Source of the DNA: WHSV01 sp050693935 | GTDB taxonomy: Bacteria > Actinomycetota > CADDZG01 > WHSQ01 | Assembly (NCBI GenBank): GCA_050693935.1 | Contig: JBOGWU010000277.1 | Location: forward strand, 5,997 to 69,996 | Reading direction: 5' to 3' | Length of the DNA stretch: 64,000 nucleotides | In this document: piece by piece, positions 52,494 through 61,626 of the stretch | How positions within the stretch are numbered: the first letter of the stretch is position 1 | Layout: each line of letters starts with the position of its first letter | Position numbers and translations under genes: made by a program | Notes under the pieces: model-generated | What the model saw: only the letters and a program-made list of their open reading frames with translations | Databases searched by the model: none | What the model was told of the DNA's origin: nothing

Positions 52494-53615
52494 ATGCCGG
52501 GACCTCTCAAGCGACTCCACATCGGCGTGATGCTCGGGGACGACATCGGCCCCGAGATCGTTCCGCAGGCGGTAAAGGTCATGCGGGCGGCGGCCGGACG
52601 GGAGCCCGGGCTCGAGCTGGAGTTCCACGACTGGCCCGTGGGGTGGTCGAGCTATCTGGACAACGGGCACACCCTGCCGAACGAGACGCTCGACGGTCTG
52701 GGCAACATGGACGGCATCATCCTGGGCCCCATCGGTCATGCGGCCTACCCGCGAGGTCGCCCCGAGTGCGTCAACCCTCATCCCATCATCCGCAAGCACT
52801 TCGACCTGTTCGCGAACCTGAGACCGGCCCGCACGCGTGCGACGCTGCCGCACCTCCACTCCGACGTCGACATCCTGGTCGTGCGCGAGAACAACGAAGG
52901 GTTTCAGCCCGACCGCAACATGGTGGCCGGCTCAGGAGAGTTCCAGCCGACCGAGGACAGCGCGTTCAGCATCCGAGTCATCACCAAGCGGCAGTCGGAA
53001 CGCATCGCACGCGTGTCGTTCGATGCTGCTCGCAGGCGCAACGGGAAGCGACGGGTAACGGCCATCCACAAGCGATCGGTGTTCAAGCTGACCGACGGCC
53101 TCTTCATGGATACCGTCGAGGAGGTTTCGAAGGACTACCCCGACATCACTCTGGACGATCATCAGATCGACACCGCGGCGCTTCATCTGGTCATGCGGCC
53201 GCAGAACTTCGACGTGCTGTGCTGCTCCAACATGTTCGGGGACATCCTGTCCGACCTCACAGCCGGCCTCGTCGGTGGGATGGGCCTTGCCGCTGCCCTC
53301 AGCGCCGGAGATGACCACGCCATGGCGCAGGCGACCCACGGGTCCGCGCCCGATATCTCGGGTAAGGGAATCGCCAACCCCTACGCGATCATCCTCTCGG
53401 CCAAGATGCTGTTGGAGTGGCTCTATGAGAAGCATCAAGACCCGCGCCTCCAGCGAGCCGCGCTGTGTATCGATGTGGCCGTCGAAAGAGCTTTGGCAGA
53501 GGGCAAGTACCTGACACCGGATCTCGGGGGAAGCGCATCGACCCAAGAGGTGGGCGATGCGATCGCCGAGAGCTGCACGACCGTAGCCATCGATCCACCC
53601 GATGGGAAAGGGTAG
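52494..53615 (+). CDS. beta-decarboxylating dehydrogenase, isocitrate/isopropylmalate superfamily
   Basis: This 373-residue enzyme is the first gene of the transporter operon. Family motifs are GDDIGPEIV, ILGPIGHAAYPRG, VVRENNEGFQPDRN, CSNMFGDILSDLTAGLVGG and THGSAPDISGKGIANPYA. It is distinct from the dehydrogenase at 49625 and less like tartrate dehydrogenase. Oxidative decarboxylation of a 2-hydroxy acid such as tartrate, malate or an isopropylmalate-like compound is likely. ATG 52494 is chosen because the similarity begins there; an open frame extends upstream to 52386 across the operator region. Confidence 0.88.
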   Translation: MPGPLKRLHIGVMLGDDIGPEIVPQAVKVMRAAAGREPGLELEFHDWPVGWSSYLDNGHTLPNETLDGLGNMDGIILGPIGHAAYPRGRPECVNPHPIIRKHFDLFANLRPARTRATLPHLHSDVDILVVRENNEGFQPDRNMVAGSGEFQPTEDSAFSIRVITKRQSERIARVSFDAARRRNGKRRVTAIHKRSVFKLTDGLFMDTVEEVSKDYPDITLDDHQIDTAALHLVMRPQNFDVLCCSNMFGDILSDLTAGLVGGMGLAAALSAGDDHAMAQATHGSAPDISGKGIANPYAIILSAKMLLEWLYEKHQDPRLQRAALCIDVAVERALAEGKYLTPDLGGSASTQEVGDAIAESCTTVAIDPPDGKG

Positions 53616-53617
53616 CC

Positions 53618-54997
53618 ATGTCTCTAACGCACTACGTCGCCGAGTTCTCATTGAGCCTCGACTACGACGACATCCCCGAGGGCGTGCGACGCACCGCCAT
53701 CGAGCACATCCTGGATGGGTACGGGCTGGCACTGAGCGGCCATGCGGAGGAGGGTCATGCGATCCTCCGTCGCTACGCTCAGCGCGCGAGCTGCGCCGAG
53801 GAGGTCGTCGTCTTCGGGACCTCGCTTCGTTCGACCGCGGAACTCGCCGCTCTGGTCAACGGACAGGCCATGCACGCCATGGACTACGACGACACCCAGC
53901 TCTCGACCAACCCGGCCAGTGTCTACGGTCTGCTGACCCATCCCACGACGCCCGTGCTCGGCGCGACCTCCGCGGTCGCCGAGCTGACCGGGGCTTCGGG
54001 CCGCGATCTCCTGACCGCGTACGTCGCCGGCGTGGAAGTCGCATGCCGGACCTCGGACGCGTCGGATCCCCGCCACTACCAAAAGGGCTTCCACTCCACC
54101 GGCACCTTCGGCGCCATCGGAGCCGCTGCGGGAGCGGCCAAGCTCTTTGGACTCACGACGGAGCAGACGCAGTTCTGTCTCGGAATCGCCGCCTCTCTCT
54201 CCGGCGGCTATCGAGAAAACTTCGGGACGATGACCAAGCCGCTGCACGCGGGCCAGGCCGCTCAGGCCGGGGTGTTCGCGGCCCGCTTGGCCCACGACGG
54301 CTTCACCGCAGCGCGGAACATTCTCGAGGCCAAGCGCGGCATGTACGAGGCCTCGAGCGACGGCTACGAGCCCACCCGCATCGACGGCAAGCTCGGCTCG
54401 CCGTTCTTCCTGGAGGATCCTGGCGTGTCCATCAAGCCCTACCCCTCGGGGTCGCTATCGCATCCGGGTCAGGACGCGGTGCTCGAGTTGGTGCGCGAGC
54501 ACGACCTGAAGCCCGAGGACGTCACCGAGGCCATCGCCGGCACCAACTCCGCGACCACCAACGCGCTCATCTATCCCCTGCCTCAGACGGCGCTCGAAGC
54601 GAAGTTCTCGTTCCCGTTCTTCCTTGCGATTGCGATCCTCCGCCACAAGGTGGGCATCGAGGAGTTCCGCGATGAGGTAGTGCTCGATCCCGAGGTGCAG
54701 GAGCTGATGAAACGTTGCCACCATGTGGTCGACGAGGAGATCGACGCACGCGGCTTCCAGCACATGGACACACGCGTGGTCATCAAGCTGAAGGACGGAC
54801 GCGTGCTCGAGAAGCTCGAGTCGTTTGCCACCGGCCACCCCAACAAGCCCATGACCCACGACCAGCTCGAGACCAAGTTCTTCGAATGTGCGGAGCTCGC
54901 CATCGACCGGGACCGTGCCCGGCTCGCAGCCGACATCATCTGGCGGCTGGATGAGCTGGGTCACGTGGGCAAGCTCCACGAAATGCTGGCGAGCTGA
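53618..54997 (+). CDS. MmgE/PrpD family protein (first copy)
   Basis: This 459-residue protein belongs to the 2-methylcitrate dehydratase / cis-aconitate decarboxylase / iminodisuccinate epimerase superfamily. AMDYDDTQLST (about 88-98) matches the conserved Asp-rich active-site loop, and HSTGTFGAIGAAAGAAKL and SGSLSHPGQDAV fit the family core. Start ATG 53618 follows the dehydrogenase by 2 bases. It likely acts on a di- or tricarboxylate brought in by the Tct transporter. Confidence 0.9.
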   Translation: MSLTHYVAEFSLSLDYDDIPEGVRRTAIEHILDGYGLALSGHAEEGHAILRRYAQRASCAEEVVVFGTSLRSTAELAALVNGQAMHAMDYDDTQLSTNPASVYGLLTHPTTPVLGATSAVAELTGASGRDLLTAYVAGVEVACRTSDASDPRHYQKGFHSTGTFGAIGAAAGAAKLFGLTTEQTQFCLGIAASLSGGYRENFGTMTKPLHAGQAAQAGVFAARLAHDGFTAARNILEAKRGMYEASSDGYEPTRIDGKLGSPFFLEDPGVSIKPYPSGSLSHPGQDAVLELVREHDLKPEDVTEAIAGTNSATTNALIYPLPQTALEAKFSFPFFLAIAILRHKVGIEEFRDEVVLDPEVQELMKRCHHVVDEEIDARGFQHMDTRVVIKLKDGRVLEKLESFATGHPNKPMTHDQLETKFFECAELAIDRDRARLAADIIWRLDELGHVGKLHEMLAS

Positions 54998-55013
54998 TCA
55001 TGGAGCCAACGGC

Positions 55014-55490
55014 GTGAAGACCAGGACCAGAGCACAGCGGATCGACGTCGGCCTTGGGGCGATAGTCGTCGCGCTGGGCATCTTCGTCCTCCTACAGGGT
55101 CAGGAACTGGACTTCTATCTGGATGGAATCCCGGGCCCGGGATTCTTTCCAACTCTGCTGGCGGGGGCCCTGGCGATCACCGGAGCGCTGTTGTGCCTCA
55201 GCGGCCTCGTCGGCAGCAAGGACACCTCAGGAGACATCGAGCCCGCCACTCGGGAGCAGGCGAAGCGTTCCCTGGGAATCTGGGTCGCGATGCTTGCGTC
55301 GGTGCTGCTGATCTCCTTCGTCGGGTTTCTCATCGCGATGTTCGTACTTGTGGGAGTTCTCATCTTCGGGCTCGAGGGCCAGCGAAACCTCAGGGGCCTA
55401 GCCGCGGTGATCCTCATTCCCCTGTCGTGTTACATGCTGTTCGCAGAGTTACTCCAGGTCCAGCTGCCGACGGGGGTGTTCGGGATCTGA
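55014..55490 (+). CDS. tctB: tripartite tricarboxylate transporter, small membrane subunit TctB
   Basis: This 158-residue protein has four membrane helices; GPGFFPTLLAGALAITG is the TctB signature around helix 2. It partners TctA in the membrane. GTG 55014 has GGAG about 8 bases upstream. Its stop overlaps the tctA start. The order tctB-tctA-tctC is less usual than tctC-tctB-tctA. Confidence 0.9.
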   Translation: MKTRTRAQRIDVGLGAIVVALGIFVLLQGQELDFYLDGIPGPGFFPTLLAGALAITGALLCLSGLVGSKDTSGDIEPATREQAKRSLGIWVAMLASVLLISFVGFLIAMFVLVGVLIFGLEGQRNLRGLAAVILIPLSCYMLFAELLQVQLPTGVFGI

Positions 55491-57085
55491 TGGAGGCGCT
55501 ACAAGGACTTGCCGACGGGTTTGCGGCGGCGATAACGCCGACCAACCTCTTCTGGGCGTTCTTCGGAGTGGTCGCCGGGACGCTCGTCGGAGTGCTGCCG
55601 GGACTCGGCCCCCCCGCCACCATCGCCATCTTGCTGCCGCTCTCGATCAACCTCGAGCCGGCAACGGGGCTAATCATGATGGCGGGCATCTATTACGGCG
55701 CTAAGTACGGCGGTTCGACTACCTCGATCCTCCTCAACATTCCCGGGGAAGACGCGTCGGTAGTGACCGCGTTCGATGGGTACCAAATGGCCCGGCAGGG
55801 CAGAGCCGGGCCCGCTTTAGGCATCGCCGCGATCGGCTCCTTCATCGCGGGGACCGTGGGCCTGATCGGGCTCACTTTTCTCGCACCGGCCGTTGCGCAG
55901 CTGGCGATCGTCTTCGGGCCCCCCGAGTACGCGGCCCTCATGCTGTTGGGATTGAGCCTCGTCATGATCCTGGCGGGTGCCTCGAAGCTCAAAGCCGTTA
56001 TCTCAGGGCTGCTTGGGTTTCTGCTGTCGACGATTGGCCTCGACCTGTTCACGGGATCCACGCGCTTCACGTTTGGTCAGATCGATCTTGCCAACGGAGT
56101 CGAGTTCGTCGCTCTCAGCATCGGCATCTTCGCCCTGGGTGAAGTGATGGTCAACGTCGAGGAAGAGACGGGACACCAGCTCTTCAAGGTCCCCAAGAAG
56201 CTGAGGGAGCTATTCCCCACCAAGAAGGACTTCAAGGACTCCGCAGGCTCGATCGCGCAGGGGTCGGTGGTCGGATTCTTCATCGGGGCACTGCCCGGGG
56301 CGGGTTCGACCGTAGCCTCGTTCATCAGCTACACCCTGGCTAAGCGCTTCTCGCGTCACCGCGAGGAGTTCGGCAAGGGCGCCATCGCCGGAGTCGCCGC
56401 GCCCGAGGCCGCAAACAATTCCGCAACCGCGGGCGCTTTCGTCCCGCTGTTGACCCTTGGGATCCCCGGCTCGGCAACCACAGCGATCATGCTCGGGGCG
56501 CTGTTCCTTTATGGGCTGCAGCCCGGACCGTTGTTCTTCACTGAGAACCCCGACGTCGTATGGCCGATCATCGCGAGCATGTATATCGGCAATGTGATGT
56601 TGGTGGTGCTGAACCTTCCGCTGGTGCCGGTGTTCGCGAGCATCCTGAGAATTCCGTACTACATCATGTACCCCGCGATCGTCGTCATCTCCGTCATCGG
56701 CGTTTACAGCATCAACGGCTCGATGTTCGACGTGGGACTGCTCGTCATCTTCGGCCTGCTCGGCTACGTGATGCGAAAGGTTGGTCTGCCGACCGCTCCC
56801 CTGGTCCTCGCCTTCGTGCTCGGGCCGCTGTTCGAGCAGGCCGTACGCCGGTCGCTGGTGATTTCGCAAGGCAGTCCGGAGATCTTCATCACTCGTCCGT
56901 GGAGCATCGTGTTCATTGTCGTCACCGCCCTGATGATCCTCGGACCCATGCTGGCCGCGCTGCGCGGGCGTACGGCGACGCCGGACCAGAGCGACGAGGC
57001 GGTCCCGAGGAACGAGCCGCCACCGGACGATCAAGAGGGCGACGGCGTCGCAAAGAAACCCGACGAGTTCCGATCCAACGTCTAG
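55490..57085 (+). CDS. tctA: tripartite tricarboxylate transporter, large membrane subunit TctA
   Basis: This 531-residue integral membrane permease has about 11-12 helices. GVLPGLGPPATIAILLPL is the signature near residue 35, followed by GIYYGAKYGGSTTSILLNIPGE, GALPGAGSTVASFISY and EAANNSATAGAFVPLLTLGIPGS, all conserved in TctA. It couples substrate import to ion gradients. ATG 55490 shares one base with the TctB stop (TGATG). The C-terminus is a long acidic cytoplasmic tail. Confidence 0.95.
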   Translation: MEALQGLADGFAAAITPTNLFWAFFGVVAGTLVGVLPGLGPPATIAILLPLSINLEPATGLIMMAGIYYGAKYGGSTTSILLNIPGEDASVVTAFDGYQMARQGRAGPALGIAAIGSFIAGTVGLIGLTFLAPAVAQLAIVFGPPEYAALMLLGLSLVMILAGASKLKAVISGLLGFLLSTIGLDLFTGSTRFTFGQIDLANGVEFVALSIGIFALGEVMVNVEEETGHQLFKVPKKLRELFPTKKDFKDSAGSIAQGSVVGFFIGALPGAGSTVASFISYTLAKRFSRHREEFGKGAIAGVAAPEAANNSATAGAFVPLLTLGIPGSATTAIMLGALFLYGLQPGPLFFTENPDVVWPIIASMYIGNVMLVVLNLPLVPVFASILRIPYYIMYPAIVVISVIGVYSINGSMFDVGLLVIFGLLGYVMRKVGLPTAPLVLAFVLGPLFEQAVRRSLVISQGSPEIFITRPWSIVFIVVTALMILGPMLAALRGRTATPDQSDEAVPRNEPPPDDQEGDGVAKKPDEFRSNV

Positions 57086-57100
57086 ACCGTGGAGGTTCGA

Positions 57101-58120
57101 ATGCTTGGTAGTCGAAAGACAGTGTCACTGTTGTCCGCCCTGCTGCTCGTGTTTGCCGCAGGCTGTGGGCTGAACACTGATGATTCATCGGACGACGGCG
57201 GTGGTGGGGGCGGGGAGGCCTCAGCGCCTTCCGAAACCGAGTTCCTCGTCCACACGGGTCCCGGAGGTGGGAGCGACATCTTCGTTCGCGACGTCATCTC
57301 GATGTTGAGAGACGAGGAGATCATCTCCAAAAACTGGCCGGTTCGAAACGAGGAGGCCGGTGAGGGCGCGGGAGCGATGTCCTACCTGCTGAGCAAGGCC
57401 AGCGAGGACGGCAACATCTCCGCCATGACCACGACCTGGCTGACCACGCCGAACACCATCGAAGGGGCCGAAACGACGGTGTCGGACCTCACCCCCGTAG
57501 CCGGCCTCATCATCGAGCCCGAGGTGATGGCGGTCACGGCCGACTCGCCCTACGAGACGCTGACGGACTTCGTCGACGACGCCAAGGAGAATCCGGGCGA
57601 CCTCGTTCAGGCCGGAGGCTCTACCACCGAGGTGGGAGCACTGAACGGAAAGGCGCTTGCCACCGAGGCGGGCACGAGCTGGGAGTTCCTCTCCTTCGAG
57701 GAGGTCGGGCAGCGCATCGCGGCAATGCTGAACGGTGACGCCGACATGATGTTCGGGAGCGCGCAGGACTTCATCTCCCAGGTCGAGGCCGGCAAGCTCA
57801 AGATCATCGCGACCATCAGCCCCGAGCCCTCGCCGATCTACCCCGACGCGCCCACCACCGAGGACGAGGGTTTCACGACCGAACTGGTGCCGCAGGTCCG
57901 CGGCATCATGGCCCCTCCGGACATCCCCGCCGACGCACTCGAGTACTACCAGGGTGTGTTCTCGGATCTTGTCGAGACCGAGTCGTGGCAGGAGTTCGCG
58001 GAGAAGAACGGCGTCGTGACCGACCTGCGACTGGGTGAGGAGTGGGGCGACTTCCTCACCGAACAAGAAGAGGTCGTTCGGGAGAAGCTCGACGAGGTCG
58101 GCCTGTTGATCGAGAACTGA
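57101..58120 (+). CDS. tctC: tripartite tricarboxylate transporter, substrate-binding lipoprotein TctC
   Basis: This 339-residue extracytoplasmic receptor has a lipoprotein signal (LLLVFAAGC, lipidated Cys near residue 22) and a Gly-rich linker before the binding domain. EFLVHTGPGGGSDIFVR is the beta-strand-1/P-loop region of Bug-type receptors. ATG 57101 has GGAGG 5 bases upstream. Being lipid-anchored suits a monoderm actinobacterium, where periplasmic receptors must be tethered. The carboxylate bound is not evident. Confidence 0.92.
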   Translation: MLGSRKTVSLLSALLLVFAAGCGLNTDDSSDDGGGGGGEASAPSETEFLVHTGPGGGSDIFVRDVISMLRDEEIISKNWPVRNEEAGEGAGAMSYLLSKASEDGNISAMTTTWLTTPNTIEGAETTVSDLTPVAGLIIEPEVMAVTADSPYETLTDFVDDAKENPGDLVQAGGSTTEVGALNGKALATEAGTSWEFLSFEEVGQRIAAMLNGDADMMFGSAQDFISQVEAGKLKIIATISPEPSPIYPDAPTTEDEGFTTELVPQVRGIMAPPDIPADALEYYQGVFSDLVETESWQEFAEKNGVVTDLRLGEEWGDFLTEQEEVVREKLDEVGLLIEN

Positions 58121-58125
58121 TCGAC

Positions 58126-59475
58126 TTGGGTGCGACCACCACCATCTCCGAGTTCGTCGCCGGGCTCGGGATGGGAGGCATTCCCGACGAGGTGGCCCAC
58201 CAGGGCAAGCGATGCCTGATCGACTGGCTCGGTGTGACCCTCGCGGGATCGGCCGACCCCTCGGCCGGGGTGCTTCTCGCCGTCGCGGACGAGATCGCCC
58301 CGGTTCCCCACGCGACGGTGCTCGGCTGCGGACGGCGCACCGGATTGCTGGGTGCGGCCCTGACCAACGGGTATCTGTCGCACGTGCTCGACTACGACGA
58401 CACGTATAACCCGGCGCGCACGACCGTGCACGGCAGCGCGCCGGTGTGGCCGGCCGTGTTAGGGCTGGCCGAAACGCGCGGGGTGTCGGGGGCCGACGCG
58501 CTCGTGGCCTTCGTCTGCGGCTTCGAGACCGAGGTCAGAGTCGCTCTTGCGGCCGGGCCCGCACACTACGAGGCCGGCTGGCACGTCACCGGCACGGTCG
58601 GGCACCTGGGCGCGGCGGCGGCCGCCGCGAGACTGCTTGGCCTGAAGCCCACCTCGATCGCCCACGCGCTGGGCGCGGCCGGGACGCAGGCCGCCGGACT
58701 CAAGGGCGTATACGGCAGCATGGGCAAGGCGCTTCATCCAGGCAAGGCCGCCATGGACGGGCTCCTCGCCGCCCTGCTCGCGGCCGAGGGCTTCGACGGA
58801 TCGACCACCATCCTCGAGGCGAAGCATGGGTTCCTTCGGGTGCTGTCGCCCGATCCCGACCCCGAGCTCGTTTGCGAAGGTCTCGGCGAGCGTTGGATGC
58901 TGCCCGACGATGGCTTCAAGCCCTACGCATGTGGGTCGCTCACACATCCCATCATCGAGGCCGTGATCGCGCTCCGGGCCGAGCACGACCTGACCGCGCG
59001 CGACATCGCAGCCATCGAGGCGACCGTCAACGACTATGTGTCCTGGGTCACGGCCAAGGACCAGCCGGCGACGGGGCTCGAGGGGAAGTTCAGCATCTTC
59101 CACTGTGCCGCGGTCGCGGCGGTCGACGGCGCGGCAAGCGTCGCGCAATTCACCGACGAGCGCGTGAACGATCCCGAGGTCGTCGCGATGAGGAGCCGGG
59201 TGTCGATCGTCGTCGACGACGCTCTGGCGAAGGACGCGGCCGCGGTCAGGCTCACGCTGACCGACGGGAGCACACTCACCCAGGAGATCCCGCACAACAA
59301 GGGAACCCCGGCTCGTCCCATGAGCGACGATGAGATCGAGGCCAAGTTCCTCGAGCTCGCTGCCGCGCGCATCGGGGAGGACTCGGCCCGGCGCGTCGCC
59401 GAGATGTGCTGGCTTCTCGAGAAGCAACCAGATGCCGGCGAGATCTGCAGGCTGTGCGCGGGCGCGCCGGCGTGA
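58126..59475 (+). CDS. MmgE/PrpD family protein (second copy)
   Basis: This protein of about 449 residues is paralogous to the one at 53618 but clearly diverged. VLDYDDTYNPARTTVHGSAP is the active-site loop; WHVTGTVGHLGAAAAAARL and CGSLTHPIIEAV are the same core motifs. The start is uncertain: TTG 58126 lies 6 bases after the tctC stop, with no clear ribosome site. Two paralogues flanking one transporter suggest successive steps or an epimerase and a dehydratase for the same substrate. Confidence 0.88.
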   Translation: MGATTTISEFVAGLGMGGIPDEVAHQGKRCLIDWLGVTLAGSADPSAGVLLAVADEIAPVPHATVLGCGRRTGLLGAALTNGYLSHVLDYDDTYNPARTTVHGSAPVWPAVLGLAETRGVSGADALVAFVCGFETEVRVALAAGPAHYEAGWHVTGTVGHLGAAAAAARLLGLKPTSIAHALGAAGTQAAGLKGVYGSMGKALHPGKAAMDGLLAALLAAEGFDGSTTILEAKHGFLRVLSPDPDPELVCEGLGERWMLPDDGFKPYACGSLTHPIIEAVIALRAEHDLTARDIAAIEATVNDYVSWVTAKDQPATGLEGKFSIFHCAAVAAVDGAASVAQFTDERVNDPEVVAMRSRVSIVVDDALAKDAAAVRLTLTDGSTLTQEIPHNKGTPARPMSDDEIEAKFLELAAARIGEDSARRVAEMCWLLEKQPDAGEICRLCAGAPA

Positions 59476-60224
59476 GTCACCCGCCGACCGACTACGAGAG
59501 CCTGGCGGGGGTCTACGACGAGGGACGCGCGCTGCCGCTCGATCAGATCGGTGAATGGCGGGCAATGCTTCGCGACTACCTAGGGGAGGGCGGGCTGCGC
59601 GTGCTCGACCTGGGCTCGGGCACGGGACTGTTCACCGCGGCGCTCCTATCCTGGTTCGACGTCGGCGTGATCGGCGTCGAGCCCTCAGACGCGATGCGCA
59701 GGCGCGCGGCGGGCAAGAGCTTGGCGGGCGCAAGCTACATCGGAGGCGAGGCCGAGCGCATCCCGCTGCGTCCAAACAGCGTCGACTGCGCATGGCTGTC
59801 GACGGTGCTGCACCACATTCGCGACCGAGCGCGCTGCGCGCACGAGCTACGTCGAGTCCTGACCGACGGCGGACCGGTGCTCATCCGTAACAACTTCGGC
59901 GACCGGCTCGACAACGTTCGCTGGCTTCGATACTTCCCCACGGCCCGGAGACTTGCGTCACAACGGTGGCCGACGGTGGCCGAGACCGCCGCGGCCTTCG
60001 CCACCGCAGGGTTCGCGGTCGAGGCGCTGCACAGCGTGCCCGAGGTCATCGCCCCCGACCTGAACGCGTACTACGAAAGGATCGCGGTGCGAGCCAACTC
60101 CACTCTGACGCTCATCGACGACCACGATTTCGAAGACGGAATCCAGCGTCTCGAGCAAGAGGCGGCAACCGACTCCGGCACAGACCCCGTCGTCGACCGG
60201 CGCGATCTGCTGGTCCTCCGATGA
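59472..60224 (+). CDS. class I SAM-dependent methyltransferase in the carboxylate operon
   Basis: This 250-residue protein starts at GTG 59472, which overlaps the upstream stop as GTGA. VLDLGSGTGLFTAALL is motif I, GVEPSDAMRRRA the strand-2 end and LSTVLHHIRDRA the post-motif. Tight coupling to the MmgE/PrpD gene suggests its substrate is a carboxylate intermediate, similar to trans-aconitate methyltransferases that detoxify by-products. This role is inference. Confidence 0.85.
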   Translation: MSHPPTDYESLAGVYDEGRALPLDQIGEWRAMLRDYLGEGGLRVLDLGSGTGLFTAALLSWFDVGVIGVEPSDAMRRRAAGKSLAGASYIGGEAERIPLRPNSVDCAWLSTVLHHIRDRARCAHELRRVLTDGGPVLIRNNFGDRLDNVRWLRYFPTARRLASQRWPTVAETAAAFATAGFAVEALHSVPEVIAPDLNAYYERIAVRANSTLTLIDDHDFEDGIQRLEQEAATDSGTDPVVDRRDLLVLR

Positions 60225-60244
60225 CCCAACGAAAGGAGCAGCGC

Positions 60245-60730
60245 ATGGTCCTGCTGACCTCGCTCGCCGCGGCACTGGGCGCGGCGCTCTTGCTCGACCG
60301 GCTGAATTTCCCCGCGGGTGCACTCATCGGGGCAATGGGAGCGATAGCCGCGCTCAAGTTGTTCGGTCTAGAGGCTCCGAGCATGCCGACGAGCATTCGG
60401 ATCGTCGCCCTCATCGTCATCGGATGGGACCTCGGCTCACGCTTCGACAAGCAATTGCTGACTACCGTGAGCAACAACGTTGGACCGCTGGTGCTGGTCG
60501 TTGCATGCTTCCTGGTGACCGGGTGGGTCATGGCCTGGATGCTGTGGAGGTTCGGGGTCATGGACCCCGTCACGGCAGTTCTCTCGACCTCGCCGGGAGG
60601 CTTGGTGCAGATGGGAGCTCTGACGTCGGAGACCGACGCCAACGCAGGGCTCGTCGTCGGCTTTCACCTGATGCGGATCGTGGCCGTGCTGCTGTCCGCG
60701 CCGATAATCAGCCGGCTCGCCTCGAACTAG
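60245..60730 (+). CDS. half-size AbrB-family (PF05145) membrane protein
   Basis: This 161-residue membrane protein has about 5 hydrophobic helices. FPAGALIGAMGAIAAL and the signature SPGGLVQMGALTSE (about 118-131) with GFHLMRI fit one half of the PF05145 family (putative ammonia monooxygenase/AbrB), whose members normally carry two such repeats. ATG 60245 has AAGGAG 6 bases upstream; ATG 60221, overlapping the preceding stop, is also possible. As last gene of the operon it may be an exporter or a transport accessory. Confidence 0.83.
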   Translation: MVLLTSLAAALGAALLLDRLNFPAGALIGAMGAIAALKLFGLEAPSMPTSIRIVALIVIGWDLGSRFDKQLLTTVSNNVGPLVLVVACFLVTGWVMAWMLWRFGVMDPVTAVLSTSPGGLVQMGALTSETDANAGLVVGFHLMRIVAVLLSAPIISRLASN

Positions 60731-60820
60731 GCCGGCTCTCCCGAAATCGATCGCTTGGAGATTCCGAGTCGATAGCGGTCAGTCTTCCTCCATACGATCC
60801 CCTGTGGCTACCATTGGCGG

Positions 60821-61456
60821 GTGTCTGATCTCGAGCAGCGACTCCGCGACGCCCTGGGCGCCAGCCCTCCGAAGCGACACGCGCATACGGGGGCCCGCGA
60901 CGCGGCGGTGCTCATTCCCGTGGTGGGACGGGACGAGCCGGTGCTCATCTTCACGGTGCGCACCAACACATTGCCCAGTCACAAGGGCCAGATCTCGTTT
61001 CCGGGCGGCTCGATTGACCCCAGCGACGTCAGCGCGCAACACACGGCGCTGCGCGAAACCAACGAGGAGATCGGCATCGATCCCGACGCCGTGACGATCG
61101 TCGGCGAGCTCGACACCTTTCCGACCTACGTGACCGGCTACAACGTGACGCCGGTCGTCGGCTTCATCGAACACCGGCCCGAGGTGGTGCCGAATCCCGC
61201 CGAGGTCGCCGAGGTCCTTTGGGTGCCGCTGTCGGAGCTCGACGACACGATTCGCTCCGAGCCCGGCTTCATCCACGGAGGCAGCACCTATCCCACCGAA
61301 GCCTGGGTGTGGAACGACCACGTCATCTGGGGAGTTACGGCGCGCATCATCCGGCTGTTCCTGGCCCGTCTCGCAGACGCCGGGCTGGTGGACGCGCCGG
61401 GACCCGACCCGTGGCTCAACATGCAGCCTCCGCTCCCCAGGAGCGGGGACAGATGA
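60821..61456 (+). CDS. NUDIX hydrolase, coenzyme A pyrophosphatase type
   Basis: This 211-residue hydrolase has the UPF0035/CoAse motif NTLPSHKGQISFPGG and the Nudix box around GGSIDPSDVSAQHTALRETNEEIGI (metal-binding REXXEE at its end). CoA pyrophosphatases split CoA or acyl-CoA derivatives into phosphopantetheine and 3',5'-ADP. The GTG start at 60821 gives (M)SDLEQRLRDAL. The following small gene overlaps the stop as ATGA. Confidence 0.92.
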   Translation: MSDLEQRLRDALGASPPKRHAHTGARDAAVLIPVVGRDEPVLIFTVRTNTLPSHKGQISFPGGSIDPSDVSAQHTALRETNEEIGIDPDAVTIVGELDTFPTYVTGYNVTPVVGFIEHRPEVVPNPAEVAEVLWVPLSELDDTIRSEPGFIHGGSTYPTEAWVWNDHVIWGVTARIIRLFLARLADAGLVDAPGPDPWLNMQPPLPRSGDR

Positions 61457-61623
61457 ACTCTCAGACTCCTCAAGAGACGGTTAGTCCGGCCCCCAGCCCC
61501 ACCACGGTTCAGGCCCCACCGGCGAGCGGGCTCGAGACGGCGGGCGCGATCTTCGCCATCGTGTTCGCCCTCGCCGCCGCGATCCTGGCGTACCGCGTCG
61601 TCCGGGGCGGCCGCGGCATCTGA
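61453..61623 (+). CDS. small single-pass membrane protein
   Basis: This 56-residue protein starts at ATG 61453, which overlaps the NUDIX stop (ATGA) and has AGGAG upstream. A Pro/Ser/Thr-rich N-terminus (about 28 residues) is followed by one membrane helix (AGAIFAIVFALAAAILAYRVV) and a short basic end. It belongs to no family I know. It is convergent with the mutase gene, which ends 3 bases away. Confidence 0.7.
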   Translation: MNSQTPQETVSPAPSPTTVQAPPASGLETAGAIFAIVFALAAAILAYRVVRGGRGI

Positions 61624-61626
61624 GGC

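Noticed and set aside
57101..58120. Gly-rich tract in TctC as a sequencing artefact
   Set aside because: The frame stays open with a conserved domain afterwards; flexible Gly/Asp linkers after a lipidated Cys are normal.
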